A DNA stretch of 64,000 nucleotides from Planctomycetota bacterium (GTDB lineage Bacteria; Planctomycetota; Planctomycetia; Pirellulales; PLA5), in assembly GCA_003576845.1 (NCBI GenBank), contig QEVJ01000008.1, positions 1-64,000 on the forward strand, in the 5' to 3' direction. Positions 16,744-26,125 of this stretch are shown here, in pieces (position 1 is the stretch's first letter; the number at the start of each line of letters is the position of its first letter). Made by a program: the position numbers and the translations under genes. The notes beneath the pieces were generated by a model. That model made no database searches and was not told where the DNA came from. It saw only the letters and a program-made list of their open reading frames with translations.

Positions 16744-19089
16744 TTATCGGGAACGCCGCCGACCAGACGCCGAAGACTTGTCGGGCGCTGCTGGCGGAAC
16801 TGCCGTACCCATATCGACGCCAAGAACGGTATCGACGTGTTGGGGCGAAGGTCGGCGGGCGCGGGACGCCGCCAAACCCGGCGATTCATCGTGCGAGGAT
16901 CGGCGGCGACCCGGGGCGGCCTTCGCCAAGCCGGAGTTCGCCTCGGGGCCGGAGGAATCCGTCTTGGGAAGAGCAACCACGATCGCGGACGGCGCTTGCG
17001 TGCCCGTCGTCGAACCGCCTCCCGTGGTATTCGATGTCGTCAAATCCGGCAGCAACGCACGGCCCAGATTCGTAGCGACGGTGAGCAGGTCGGCGAGGTC
17101 AACGTCGCCGTCGCCGTCGAAATCGGCGAGCGACGGGAGTGTGTCGGCGAACTGGCCGAAGTCTCCGGCCACGACCGCTGCGTCGCCGCGATCGACGACG
17201 CCGCTGCCGTCGGCGTCGCCCGGCAACGGGTTCTCGGTAGGATCGACAAGACCGGGACCGACGTCGTCCGACAGAGCCGCCGCCGACAGCACATAGTCGA
17301 TCGGCAAGAACCCTTCGAGCGCGGCCGCATCGGGCTCAATGACGAACTCGAACGAGCCGGCGGGAAGCCAAACGTAATGTGTGGAGGTTGCGCCGGCTGG
17401 GGCTCGCACCGCCGCAATTGCCTGGCCGTCGGCGTCATGCATTTCCAAGCGCACCGCCGCATCCGTGGCACCGCCGTCGGGCCGCAGGTCGAAGCGATAG
17501 AGTAGCGTTCGCTCGGTATGCCACAGTTGAACGTCCCGCTGCGCCGGCGTCGCGAGCGTGCCCGAGCCGAGCGGCATCATATACGGATCTTCGCGGATGA
17601 AGTCGGTAACGAGCACGTAATTGCCGAGGCTGGAGCCGCCCGGGCCGCCGGCCGAGACGCTCAAATAGTACGCTTCGCCGAGGATCACGTCGGCCACGTC
17701 GAGCACGAGACGGCCATCCGCCTGAGGAACGGCCTGCTCGACGACCAAGTTGCCGTCTGCATCGTGCAAGGCGATCCGAAAATCGACGAGCCGGACGTCG
17801 AAGGTGTCGAGATAGACCGTCAGGCGGCGATCGCCCGTCTCCGACGCCACGATGCGATAAACGTCGATGTCTTCCGCCGCGCGAATCGCGCCCACGGCTT
17901 CGTAACGAGTGTCGGGAACGTAGCCGAACGGGGTTTCGAGCGTCGTCGCCGTCGCGAACGAATCGTTCTGGCCGACCTCTTCGTCCAAGTATCCAACAAC
18001 CGCGGGATACGATCGGGCTTGTCCGATCGCCGGCAACACAACGTTGGCCGGCGCGGGATCGGGCGCTCCACCGGGCACGGGCGCGGTCACCCCGTCGCCG
18101 CTGCGCACGCTCACCTCCAGGCGATAACCGCCGACGGCGAAAACGTCGCTTGACTTTGCCGCAACGCGGATCAGCATGTCGCCGCGGGGCGGCAGGAGCG
18201 GGACGGCAAGTTCGACGTTGTTCGCAAGCGGACCACCGGCGGCGGCCGACGCGACTTTCGTTCCGTCGCTGCGTAACACATCGACCGTGCCGACCAGGAA
18301 GCTCTCGCCCGCCGCGACGAGCCGCACGGACAACCGTCCGCCCTCGCCCAGCGCCGGAATGCGGTAATAGTCGACGTCGTCGGCGCGGTGGAGGTCGGCC
18401 GCGACCAAGGCGACGCCTGTGCCGACGTTCACGGTCGTGGCGGTCAGGTTACTGTCGTTGCCGCCGCTAGCGTCGTTCGCGTCGGGAGTTCGCTCTCCGT
18501 AGAGCGCCTGAATCGCGGCAATATCCGCCGCCGCGAGTCCGCTGCGTTCGCCGCGATAGTCCGTGTACATCACCGTATCGGGATCGTTCGTGTCGGCGAG
18601 TCCCAGCGCGTTGCCGGCTTCGTTGAGCAGCACGGAATACAGGTCGATTGCGGCGGATTGCAGCCCGGCGGCCAGCGAACTATTGAGAAACACGTCGCCC
18701 GACCAGCTTCCCGCCACGGCGCGATAGGGGACGGCGCTGGCAATCGCGCGGGCTTGCGGAAACGCGCCGAGGCGAATGTCGCCGAACCGCGGGTCGCCTT
18801 GAGCGAGTCCGGCGGCGCCGAAAGCCCGCCCCGTGTCGGGAACGAGTCCGATGTCGATGTTCGCAACGGCCGCCCACGTCTGAAACGCCCGCACGACGTC
18901 GGTTTGCCAGGCCGAAGCGGCGCGTTGGCGTCCGAGCGTGGCGAACAATTCGCTCGCGAAGAGCCCGATGCGCGTGGCGTCGGGCGCGAAGCTCAGAGTC
19001 AAGTCGCGCGGATTGGGCCACGGTCCCCCGACCGTCGCCAGCAAGGCACGGCTTTCGAGCAATTCGAGCTTCAAGCGGCGTTGTTTCAT
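16744..19089 (-). CDS. matrixin-like surface protein with inactivated zinc site and dockerin
   Basis: The 781-residue protein starts MKQRRLKLELLESRALLA, the planctomycete extracellular leader. Residues about 25-200 resemble a matrixin metalloprotease: exposed strands, then LLNEAGNALGLAD at about 154-166 and the Met-turn region DTVMY. The zinc motif HExxHxxGxxH reads NExxNxxGxxD, so all three histidines are replaced while Glu157 and Gly163 remain. Beta-sandwich pre-peptidase-like domains follow, then a dockerin pair at about 625-690 (GDADGSGVVDRGDA and DFDGDGDVDLADL). It starts 10 bases after the TPR kinase ends, so it is very likely in that operon. It is probably a non-catalytic binding protein. 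Confidence 0.75.
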   Translation of the reverse strand: MKQRRLKLELLESRALLATVGGPWPNPRDLTLSFAPDATRIGLFASELFATLGRQRAASAWQTDVVRAFQTWAAVANIDIGLVPDTGRAFGAAGLAQGDPRFGDIRLGAFPQARAIASAVPYRAVAGSWSGDVFLNSSLAAGLQSAAIDLYSVLLNEAGNALGLADTNDPDTVMYTDYRGERSGLAAADIAAIQALYGERTPDANDASGGNDSNLTATTVNVGTGVALVAADLHRADDVDYYRIPALGEGGRLSVRLVAAGESFLVGTVDVLRSDGTKVASAAAGGPLANNVELAVPLLPPRGDMLIRVAAKSSDVFAVGGYRLEVSVRSGDGVTAPVPGGAPDPAPANVVLPAIGQARSYPAVVGYLDEEVGQNDSFATATTLETPFGYVPDTRYEAVGAIRAAEDIDVYRIVASETGDRRLTVYLDTFDVRLVDFRIALHDADGNLVVEQAVPQADGRLVLDVADVILGEAYYLSVSAGGPGGSSLGNYVLVTDFIREDPYMMPLGSGTLATPAQRDVQLWHTERTLLYRFDLRPDGGATDAAVRLEMHDADGQAIAAVRAPAGATSTHYVWLPAGSFEFVIEPDAAALEGFLPIDYVLSAAALSDDVGPGLVDPTENPLPGDADGSGVVDRGDAAVVAGDFGQFADTLPSLADFDGDGDVDLADLLTVATNLGRALLPDLTTSNTTGGGSTTGTQAPSAIVVALPKTDSSGPEANSGLAKAAPGRRRSSHDESPGLAASRARRPSPQHVDTVLGVDMGTAVPPAAPDKSSASGRRRSR

Positions 19090-19099
19090 AGCCGGCGCC

Positions 19100-22000
19100 T
19101 CACTTTGACTTCGCCGTCGACGGTGGGGCGGCTACGAGCCGGGAAAAATCGCGATGCGTTCGAATCGGCGCCAGGTCCGGATCGCGGCGGGCAAGCTCGC
19201 GATCGAAGCCCAGGTGGACCGCAGCAAATAGCAGGCCGATCGCTTGCTCGGCATCGGCGCCGACGGTTCGCGACGCGAGCGAGTAGATGCACGCGGCCTG
19301 GTAATGGGCCTCCGGCCCGCGATCGAGCTTCAAACCGAGCCGCGCGTCGGCCAGCGCCGCTTCGCGGTCGCCTTCGCGGGCATACAGCACGCCGCGCCCC
19401 AGCACGGCCGGGGCGCAATCGGGATAGAACTCGATCGCCCGCGACAAGGCGTCGATCGCCCGCCGCGGCTCCCGCAAGTACTCGGCCAACACGTGGGCGC
19501 TGTCCCGCAATGCTTCGAGCGAGCGCGGATCGTGGCGGAGCGCCGCTTCGAACGCGGCCAGCGCGTTGCGTGGTTCGGCGGGCAGCAAATACACGCCGCG
19601 GGCGACCCAACCCTCCGCGTCCTGCGGATCGCGCGACATGGCCGTTCGTTCGTCGCGGGCCGCGAGATCGGCGTGTCCCGCCCGACGATGCATCCGCGCT
19701 CGCAAGTGGTAGAAACGGGTCCGTTCCGGCTCCAAAGCAATCGCCCGGTCGAGATCACCGATCGCCGCGTCCAGGTCGCCCAATTGATGATGGGCGAGGG
19801 CGCGATTGACCAGTGCCGCCGTTGCCGTCGGCGGCGCGTCGTCGAGTTCGAGCGCCCTGTCGAAGTCGGCCTTTGCCGCGCGGTATTGTTGCTGTCGAGA
19901 TCGCGCGACCCCGCGTTGCACGTACGCCGGCGCCAAATCGGGCTTGAGCACGACGCAGGCCGTGTAGCAGGCGACGGCCTCGGCGTTGTGACGTTGCGCT
20001 TCTTCGGCGCGTCCGCGCAGCATCCAATACCGCACTTGCTGGGGTTGTTGCGAAGTCGCGGACGTCAGCAACTCGACTGCGGCCGAAAACCGTCCCTGAG
20101 CGTATTCCGATCGCGCGCGGCGGTAAATCGCGTGGGTCGAATCGCCGGTCGAGGTCGCGTCGTCGGTGTTTCCTGAGGGCGGAACCGTGTCTGCCACCGG
20201 GGTTTTCGCAGTGGCACCTTCGGCGGCAAGGGCCGCGCGAAGCTCGGCCAATTCTTTGCTCAACAACGCGCGATCCTCGTCGCCGAGGAGTGCCGCGTCG
20301 CCACCGAGGTCATGTTTGCCGCCAGCGATCGTTCCCGGTTGGTACGTCGCGAGCGCCTGCAACGCCAATTCGCGCCCGCGGCGCCGATCGGGCGAACTCG
20401 GATCGGCGGTCGTTAGCAGGAACTGAGCATGGAGACTATCGTCGATGAACGACGCGAGGGCCTCGCGGGCTCGATTCTGCGCGATGCTGCGCTCCGCGCT
20501 CCACCAGAACGCGGCGACGACGGCGATCGCCACCGCGGCAGCACAAGCCACCGCCGTCGCGCCCGTCGCACGAGGATGCCGCCGCCGCCATTTTCGCAAG
20601 CGTTCGCGGAAGGACGGATTGCCGGCATGCCACAGCGGCAGGTCCTCGAGTTGCCGCCGCAGGTCTTCGGCTAGGTCGGCGGCCGAGACATACCGCTCGG
20701 CCGGTTCGACCGCCAGGCACTTCGCGACAATGGCCCTCACCGCTGGCGAAACGCCGCATTTCGCGAGCGCCGCGGGCGAAGGCCCCGCCGCATTCGCCGC
20801 GAGCGCCCGGTGCAATGCATCATCGGTCGCTCCCGCGCCGGTGTCGAACGGCGTCTCGCCCGTCAACATTTCATACATCACGACGCCGAGCGAATAGACA
20901 TCGGCAGCCGGTCCGACGGCGATGCGCTCGCCGCGGAGGGCGCGGATTTGCTCCGGCGCCATATAGGGCAGCGTTCCGCCCAGTACGACGGACGCCGTGT
21001 CTTCGCCGGCCCCGCGCCATCCCGCGAGGTTGAAGTCGAGCAGCATCGGCTCGCCGTCGTCGCGGAGCAGGATGTTCGCCGGCTTGAGGTCGCGATGCAA
21101 CACGCCGCGCTCGTGAGCGTGCTGCAAGCCCGCGGCCAAACGCGAACACAACCACAGGACGGCCTCGACGTACGAGTAGCGTTCGAGGCGTTGCGAACCG
21201 CCCGGTGGGCCGATTCGGCCGACATTCTGCGCGCTGTCCGGAGCGAGAAGAGCATCGGTCAGCGACGCGGCCGTGGAAGGCGCAACCGACGTGCGCGCGG
21301 ACGTCGCAAAATTGCCGATTGTGCTGACGAGTTCTTCGCCCGATTTCGGCAACTGTCCGCCGGACTTCGACGCGCCTAGCACGGCCGCGAGCGTCGCGCC
21401 GCCAAAATACGGCATGCACAGGGCATGGAGCGAACCGCGGCGATGTTGCGAATAGATCGGAACGATGTTCGTATGTTGAAGCTGGGCGATCGCCTGGGCC
21501 TCGCCGGGAAAGCGATCCGAAAGCTTCAGCACGACTTGCCGGTTCGCCAATTCCGCCTGCCGTGCGAGAAACACGCGGGCAAATGCGCCGCGGCCTAATT
21601 CAGCGAGCAACTCGAATCCCGCGAAGAATTGTCCGGCACAGGGCCACTTCATCGCGGCGTCGTCGGAGACTTGCGTCAAGCAGACGTCGCTGCCGACGGC
21701 GGAGACTCGGCAGGACGAAAACGCGCCGGCGAGATGCGATTCCCGGTTGCCGCTTTCCACCGGCCATTCTCCGACGTCGATCCCAAACCGCGCGGCGTAG
21801 TCCGCGGGCGTTGCCGCCTCGCCGCAGAGCACGCGTTGGCGATATTCCTCGAACGCGATGGAAGCGAGCGCTTCCGGCGACGCGGCAATCTCCGGATACC
21901 GCCGCAGAATCGCCTCGACCCGCGGCCTCAAGCCCGAACGCCAGCCGTGCTCCAGGTCGATCCGCACGATCTCGACGAGCACGGCGAGAAACGCTTCGTG

Positions 22001-22120
22001 GCCACGCGGCGGGAGGAAGTCCTCCAGGTCGCACGACTCGTTCGCGACGAGCGCCGATTCGTACGCGTCGACCCAATCGGCGATCCGGCGACGCGGCGGT
22101 GTGGCGGATGCGTGGATCAT
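19100..22120 (-). CDS. transmembrane Ser/Thr kinase with TPR repeats
   Basis: From the ATG at 22120 the protein is 1006 residues; an in-frame TTG at 22147 would add nine. An N-terminal helical part of about 150 residues is typical of planctomycete kinases of this type. The kinase has a GRGAFA glycine loop, the lysine in VVLKLS (about 199), catalytic HRDLKPAN (342-349) and MAPEQ. DFG is changed to DFN (362-364). A Ser/Ala-rich insert of about 60 residues (250-311) sits between the hinge and the catalytic loop. One membrane helix (519-541) and a large C-terminal region of TPR-like helices (about 660-950) follow. An ECF sigma factor lies 45 bases upstream and the matrixin-like gene 10 bases downstream. 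Confidence 0.85.
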   Translation of the reverse strand: MIHASATPPRRRIADWVDAYESALVANESCDLEDFLPPRGHEAFLAVLVEIVRIDLEHGWRSGLRPRVEAILRRYPEIAASPEALASIAFEEYRQRVLCGEAATPADYAARFGIDVGEWPVESGNRESHLAGAFSSCRVSAVGSDVCLTQVSDDAAMKWPCAGQFFAGFELLAELGRGAFARVFLARQAELANRQVVLKLSDRFPGEAQAIAQLQHTNIVPIYSQHRRGSLHALCMPYFGGATLAAVLGASKSGGQLPKSGEELVSTIGNFATSARTSVAPSTAASLTDALLAPDSAQNVGRIGPPGGSQRLERYSYVEAVLWLCSRLAAGLQHAHERGVLHRDLKPANILLRDDGEPMLLDFNLAGWRGAGEDTASVVLGGTLPYMAPEQIRALRGERIAVGPAADVYSLGVVMYEMLTGETPFDTGAGATDDALHRALAANAAGPSPAALAKCGVSPAVRAIVAKCLAVEPAERYVSAADLAEDLRRQLEDLPLWHAGNPSFRERLRKWRRRHPRATGATAVACAAAVAIAVVAAFWWSAERSIAQNRAREALASFIDDSLHAQFLLTTADPSSPDRRRGRELALQALATYQPGTIAGGKHDLGGDAALLGDEDRALLSKELAELRAALAAEGATAKTPVADTVPPSGNTDDATSTGDSTHAIYRRARSEYAQGRFSAAVELLTSATSQQPQQVRYWMLRGRAEEAQRHNAEAVACYTACVVLKPDLAPAYVQRGVARSRQQQYRAAKADFDRALELDDAPPTATAALVNRALAHHQLGDLDAAIGDLDRAIALEPERTRFYHLRARMHRRAGHADLAARDERTAMSRDPQDAEGWVARGVYLLPAEPRNALAAFEAALRHDPRSLEALRDSAHVLAEYLREPRRAIDALSRAIEFYPDCAPAVLGRGVLYAREGDREAALADARLGLKLDRGPEAHYQAACIYSLASRTVGADAEQAIGLLFAAVHLGFDRELARRDPDLAPIRTHRDFSRLVAAPPSTAKSK

Positions 22121-22165
22121 GGCCCCGTTGTCGATTCGTCGCAGCAACGTATTGCGTCCGATCGC

Positions 22166-22720
22166 CTATTCCATTGCGCGGGTAAGGTCACTGCGAAATT
22201 CTTGCAACACGCGTTCGACCGTGCGCCGCGAACGCGCAACGCGGATGGCGATCTGTTCGATCTCGTATCCCTCGATGCGTAACTCGACGATCCGACGTTC
22301 GATTTCGCTGTAATCCAGTACGATTTCGTCGATCGACATCTTCAACTCAGAGGCCAACTGCTCGGCGACGTTCGTTGCCGCGTCGACGACGGCCACGGTC
22401 TTGCGGGCGTCGCGTTTGGCGGCCAGATGCTTGGCGCGGACGTGGTTCAGTTTGTGGCGCGTGATCGCCGAGAGCAACTGCCAGAGTTCGCCGCTGGGGG
22501 GCGCTCGATACAACCCCGCTCGGGCCTGGCGGAAGAAGCTGCCCAGGGCCGACTGCACGATGTCCTCGACGTCGACGCGCGCCGCCAGCGCCGGATCGAG
22601 GCGTTTCTTCGCCAGCCCGCGCAGCCGCCGCGAGTAGCGGTCGTGCAACTCCGCCGCGGCGTTCGCATCGCCGGTGCGAAAGCGTCGCATCAGGGATTGG
22701 TCGCTCGGTTGCGAGGCCAT
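22166..22720 (-). CDS. ECF-type RNA polymerase sigma factor
   Basis: The 184-residue protein has a region 2 with GDANAAAELHDRYSRRLRGL, then VDVEDIVQSALGSFFRQ. A region 4 helix-turn-helix lies near the C-terminus (IERRIVELRIEGYEIEQIA then SRRTVERVLQEF). The length and layout fit the extracytoplasmic-function group. Planctomycetes have ECF subgroups encoded beside Ser/Thr kinases, and here the kinase gene follows on the same strand. The sigma factor is therefore likely controlled by, or in the same pathway as, that kinase. No separate anti-sigma factor is seen. Confidence 0.85.
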   Translation of the reverse strand: MASQPSDQSLMRRFRTGDANAAAELHDRYSRRLRGLAKKRLDPALAARVDVEDIVQSALGSFFRQARAGLYRAPPSGELWQLLSAITRHKLNHVRAKHLAAKRDARKTVAVVDAATNVAEQLASELKMSIDEIVLDYSEIERRIVELRIEGYEIEQIAIRVARSRRTVERVLQEFRSDLTRAME

Positions 22721-22915
22721 AGTCGATCGCGCGGCGGCGGAACACTGGTCGGTCGCGTAACCCGTAAAACAACCCGTATTGTAACACGCCGGCGCTGCGA
22801 GAGTGAACTCGCTGGCCCCCTATTCGCCGGGAAATACGGTGGACGGCCGGCGATCGGCGGGCAAACGTGGTTTCCCCATTTCGGCGGCCAAAAGTTGGCT
22901 GCCTTCGCGACGTTC

Positions 22916-24835
22916 TCACGGATCGGCGAATGCAACCCGCACGATGGCACTGGGTGGAAGCACCAACGATGTTGCTCCGTTTGCCGCGTCGGCCGCGAAC
23001 GGTGGCGCCGATGCCGCGGCGCCGGAGTTTTCGCCGACCAGTGTCCCAGCGCCTTTCGGCTTTCCTAGGCCCTTGAGCGTCACGGTTTGCGGATGCCCCG
23101 TGAGGTTGGCGACCAGCACGAGCCATTCTCCCGCAGATCGCAAGGCCAGGCCGACGACGGCGAGGGCATCCGACGAATCCAGCGGTCGGACCTGCCCCTC
23201 GGCGCTTTCGGCCATCTCGCGAAAGACGTGGTAGACGGGAAAAACGTCGCCGGCGGCGGCGGGAAAGCCAGCCGGCCGCTTTGTGCCCGGCTCGGCATCC
23301 ATTACGCCCTTCCACCCGACCGTTTCGAAGTACGTCGCGCTGTCGGTCCCGGCGCCGGCAAGAGAACTCAAGCTGCCGAGCGTCCACGCCGCGATGAGTT
23401 TCGACGATTGCCGCGCGTCGACATCGGCGGGCAGCGCATTTGTCGCCGGCGCGACGGATGGATCGGCGAGCGGCGGCCGCAACGTGATCGGGCCAACCGC
23501 CAGCAGACGCTTGCCGAGGAACTGCCGGGCACTCGATACCGTTTCCGCATGGATCGGCAGCGTTTCGACGATCGAGGCGTCGTCGAAAGCATGTATCTGC
23601 GGGTTGATCGGATAGGCGACAAGATCGAGCCTATCGACGCTGGGCCGGTCGCGATTGAGGTCGACGAAGTTCGCGCCGCGGGTCGCGCCGACGCGCGCTT
23701 TGCCGCGGACCTCGCGCAATGCCTCGGCCGCGACGTGAAACTGCCGCCAATCGGTCACGTGGACCAGGTACGCCGCGACGTTGGGCGTTGCCTTGGCGAG
23801 TTCGGCAGTCAATCGCTGCAATTCCGCCTCCGGTTTGTCGCCGAGCCGAATACCGACGTGCAGCGGGACATTCAGCGCTTTGCCCTGGCGATCTGCCTGG
23901 CGAAGTTTCACTGCAAAGGTATCGCTGGCCAGGTCGAGATCCACGCGCACGTGATCAAGGCGCAATTCCTTGAGCCGCTCGATTTGTCGCGGCGATAGCT
24001 CACTCGATTCGCTGGAAACCTGCAGCCCGATCTTCGGCAACCGGCTTTCCGCCTTGCCGAGCGCGAGCACGACGCGGCGATCGCCGGTCGGCGACGGGGC
24101 GGCGCCTTCGACGCGGAGGCGAACCTTGTGGGAGATTCTCGTTCCCTTGTCGACCTTTACGGGAAACGGCAGTTCCAGCGGCGTGCAGTAGGTCTTGAAC
24201 GAGGCGTCGGTCCAGTTGCGTTGATCTTCCATCTCGAAGACGTCGCCCTCCATCTCGACCTGTGCCCAAAGCTTGTCGGCAATCTCGTGCGAGATCGCCC
24301 GAATCTCCTTCGCGGGCTGGTGCGGCGCGATGTGCGTCGGAAACGCTCCTTGCGACTCGCGGCCGTCGACGTGTCGGATTCTCCATGCTTTGCCCGCGGC
24401 GGACGCGGGGTGCAAGACGCATAACCCGATCCGATTGCGGAGGAACGTCGTATGCGCGATGCCGTCGAACGAGAATTCGACTTCGCCCGCGCGCGTACCG
24501 AGGATCTTGCCTTGCCAACGGAAGTCGATGTCGCCCTCGCGGCATTCGGCGTCGAAGGTTACGGTGAAACGATCGCCGCCGTCGTCGACGCGGACGTTCG
24601 AGACTCTCGGCCGTACCGTTCCCCAATTGCGGTCGCGTACCGGGGCGTTGACGCCGCGCAGAATCTCGTGCGACCCGACTTTGACGTATCGCAGCATCGC
24701 GTTGTCCGCGTCGAATTGCAGCGACACCGGCCCGGCCCGCAGCGGAATCGGCTCGGCCGCGCCCGCCAACGCGCCGATCATCAACAGCGAGACGATCGAA
24801 ACGACGGCCGCTCGATGCGAGTTCAGTGTCTTCAT
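22916..24835 (-). CDS. exported D-apionate-lactonase-like protein
   Basis: From the ATG at 24835, with GGAG about eight bases upstream, the protein is 639 residues with a signal peptide ending near GALAGAAEP. The N-terminal half (LRAGPVSLQFDADNAMLRYV, NWGTVRPRVSNV, GDIDFRWQGKI, RNRIGLCVLHP, GDVFEMEDQRNWTDASFKTY) matches what I recall of the D-apionate lactonase (ApnL) family, which hydrolyses the lactone of the plant branched sugar acid D-apionate. The second half is TIM-barrel-like. Known relatives are mostly cytoplasmic, so export would be unusual. No apiose catabolic genes are adjacent. The family call is from memory of the sequence pattern. Confidence 0.55.
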   Translation of the reverse strand: MKTLNSHRAAVVSIVSLLMIGALAGAAEPIPLRAGPVSLQFDADNAMLRYVKVGSHEILRGVNAPVRDRNWGTVRPRVSNVRVDDGGDRFTVTFDAECREGDIDFRWQGKILGTRAGEVEFSFDGIAHTTFLRNRIGLCVLHPASAAGKAWRIRHVDGRESQGAFPTHIAPHQPAKEIRAISHEIADKLWAQVEMEGDVFEMEDQRNWTDASFKTYCTPLELPFPVKVDKGTRISHKVRLRVEGAAPSPTGDRRVVLALGKAESRLPKIGLQVSSESSELSPRQIERLKELRLDHVRVDLDLASDTFAVKLRQADRQGKALNVPLHVGIRLGDKPEAELQRLTAELAKATPNVAAYLVHVTDWRQFHVAAEALREVRGKARVGATRGANFVDLNRDRPSVDRLDLVAYPINPQIHAFDDASIVETLPIHAETVSSARQFLGKRLLAVGPITLRPPLADPSVAPATNALPADVDARQSSKLIAAWTLGSLSSLAGAGTDSATYFETVGWKGVMDAEPGTKRPAGFPAAAGDVFPVYHVFREMAESAEGQVRPLDSSDALAVVGLALRSAGEWLVLVANLTGHPQTVTLKGLGKPKGAGTLVGENSGAAASAPPFAADAANGATSLVLPPSAIVRVAFADP

Positions 24836-24871
24836 GGCGCGCTCCAGGTGCAGCCTCAACCTTGATAATTC

Positions 24872-24961
24872 GGGTGCCACTGCTGGCTTGTCCAGCAGTG
24901 AGCTTTGTCGATTGACGTTGCCTCGCGAATCGCACTGCTGGACAAGCCAGCAGTGGCACCC
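24872..24961. repeat. perfect 29-base inverted repeat with nested palindromes
   Basis: The left arm at 24872-24900 and the right arm at 24933-24961 are exact reverse complements separated by 32 bases. Each arm is itself a hairpin: CACTGCTGG and CCAGCAGTG around a five-base CTTGT or ACAAG loop. It lies between the rsgA stop and the lactonase-like gene, both leftward, and could end rsgA transcription. Confidence 0.8.
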
Positions 24962-24987
24962 CGTCCTTCAAATTGGCCGCGCGCGCC

Positions 24988-26124
24988 TCACGCCTCGTCC
25001 CCTTCGCGCACCTGACAATAGCTCTCGTACCGCCGCGCGTCCAACTGCCCGTCGGCCACGGCGTCTTTCACGGCGCAGGCGGCTTCGTGAATGTGAGTGC
25101 AGTCGGGAAACGCGCAGAGATTCTCGAACGGCCGCAGGTCGCGGTAGAAGCCCGAAACTTCCTCCGGAATCACGTCCCAGAGCTGGAACTGCCGAATGCC
25201 GGGCGTGTCGACGACGTATCCTCCGGCGGCGAGTGGAATCAGCCGCGCCGCCGTCGTCGTGTGTTTGCCTTTTTGCGTTTCCTCGCTGATTTCGCCGATC
25301 TTCAGGCCAAGTCCCGGCTCGGCGGCGTTGAGCAGCGACGACTTGCCCACGCCGCTTTGGCCGCAGATCACCGTCGCCGCGCCGCATAACCGGCGTCGCA
25401 GCCGCTCGACGCCGAAACCGGTCGTCGCCGACAAGAGGAGCACGTCGTAGCCGAGTTGGGCATAGACGCCGACGAGCGGCTGTAACTCGGTCGCGTCGAT
25501 GAGATCGACTTTGTTGATGCAGACGATCGGCCGGATGCGGTTCTTCTCGGCCGTGAGCAGGAACCGGTCAATCAGGTTCGGTTTCAAGTACGGCTCGGCC
25601 GCGCTACCGACGATGGCCAGTTGATCGACGTTGGCGACGAGCACGTGCTGGCGGCCGCGAAACGTGCGGCTAAGCGAGTTTCGCCGCGGTTCGATCCGCT
25701 CGATGATGCCTTCGGTCGCCCCGGCGTTGGCCGGACGCACTGCGACGCGGTCGCCGGCCGCGACGACGTTTCGCTGCTCCGTAAGGAGCGTCTTGAGGAG
25801 TCGCCGCGTGGCGCAGCGATACTCGCGGCCGTCGTCGCCCGCCACCGTGCTGGTCAGGCCGTGGACCGACAGCACGCGCCCCGCCACGCACTCGCTCGCG
25901 TCCACGTCGCGGAGCACGTCCAGACCGGCATCCGCGTCTGTTTCGATGCCGACCACCGTCCGCCGCCGCGTCAATTCGCCCTTGCCGCTGAGCCGTTCCT
26001 CGCGTGCGATCTTGTCTTCGTCGAGCGCCTCGCCCGCGTACTTTCGGGTCCAGTCCGTCGGCCTCGCCCGCGGCGTGCGGTTCTTCTTGAACTCCGTGCG
26101 GATTTTTTTCTTTTTGGATGCCAA
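24988..26124 (-). CDS. rsgA: ribosome small subunit-dependent GTPase A
   Basis: RsgA (YjeQ) is a GTPase that checks late maturation of the 30S subunit. The 378-residue protein has an N-terminal OB-fold region. A circularly permuted GTPase domain follows, with G4 INKVDLID before the G1 loop GQSGVGKSSL, then GKHTTTAA and G3 DTPGIRQF. A C-terminal zinc knuckle has CAFPDCTHIHEAAC. The N-terminus is very lysine-rich (KKKKIRTEFKKNR). The apparent start is a TTG at 26124, one base after the DUF309 stop, which points to translational coupling. Identification is firm; the exact start is not. Confidence 0.92.
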   Translation of the reverse strand: MASKKKKIRTEFKKNRTPRARPTDWTRKYAGEALDEDKIAREERLSGKGELTRRRTVVGIETDADAGLDVLRDVDASECVAGRVLSVHGLTSTVAGDDGREYRCATRRLLKTLLTEQRNVVAAGDRVAVRPANAGATEGIIERIEPRRNSLSRTFRGRQHVLVANVDQLAIVGSAAEPYLKPNLIDRFLLTAEKNRIRPIVCINKVDLIDATELQPLVGVYAQLGYDVLLLSATTGFGVERLRRRLCGAATVICGQSGVGKSSLLNAAEPGLGLKIGEISEETQKGKHTTTAARLIPLAAGGYVVDTPGIRQFQLWDVIPEEVSGFYRDLRPFENLCAFPDCTHIHEAACAVKDAVADGQLDARRYESYCQVREGDEA

Positions 26125-26125
26125 G

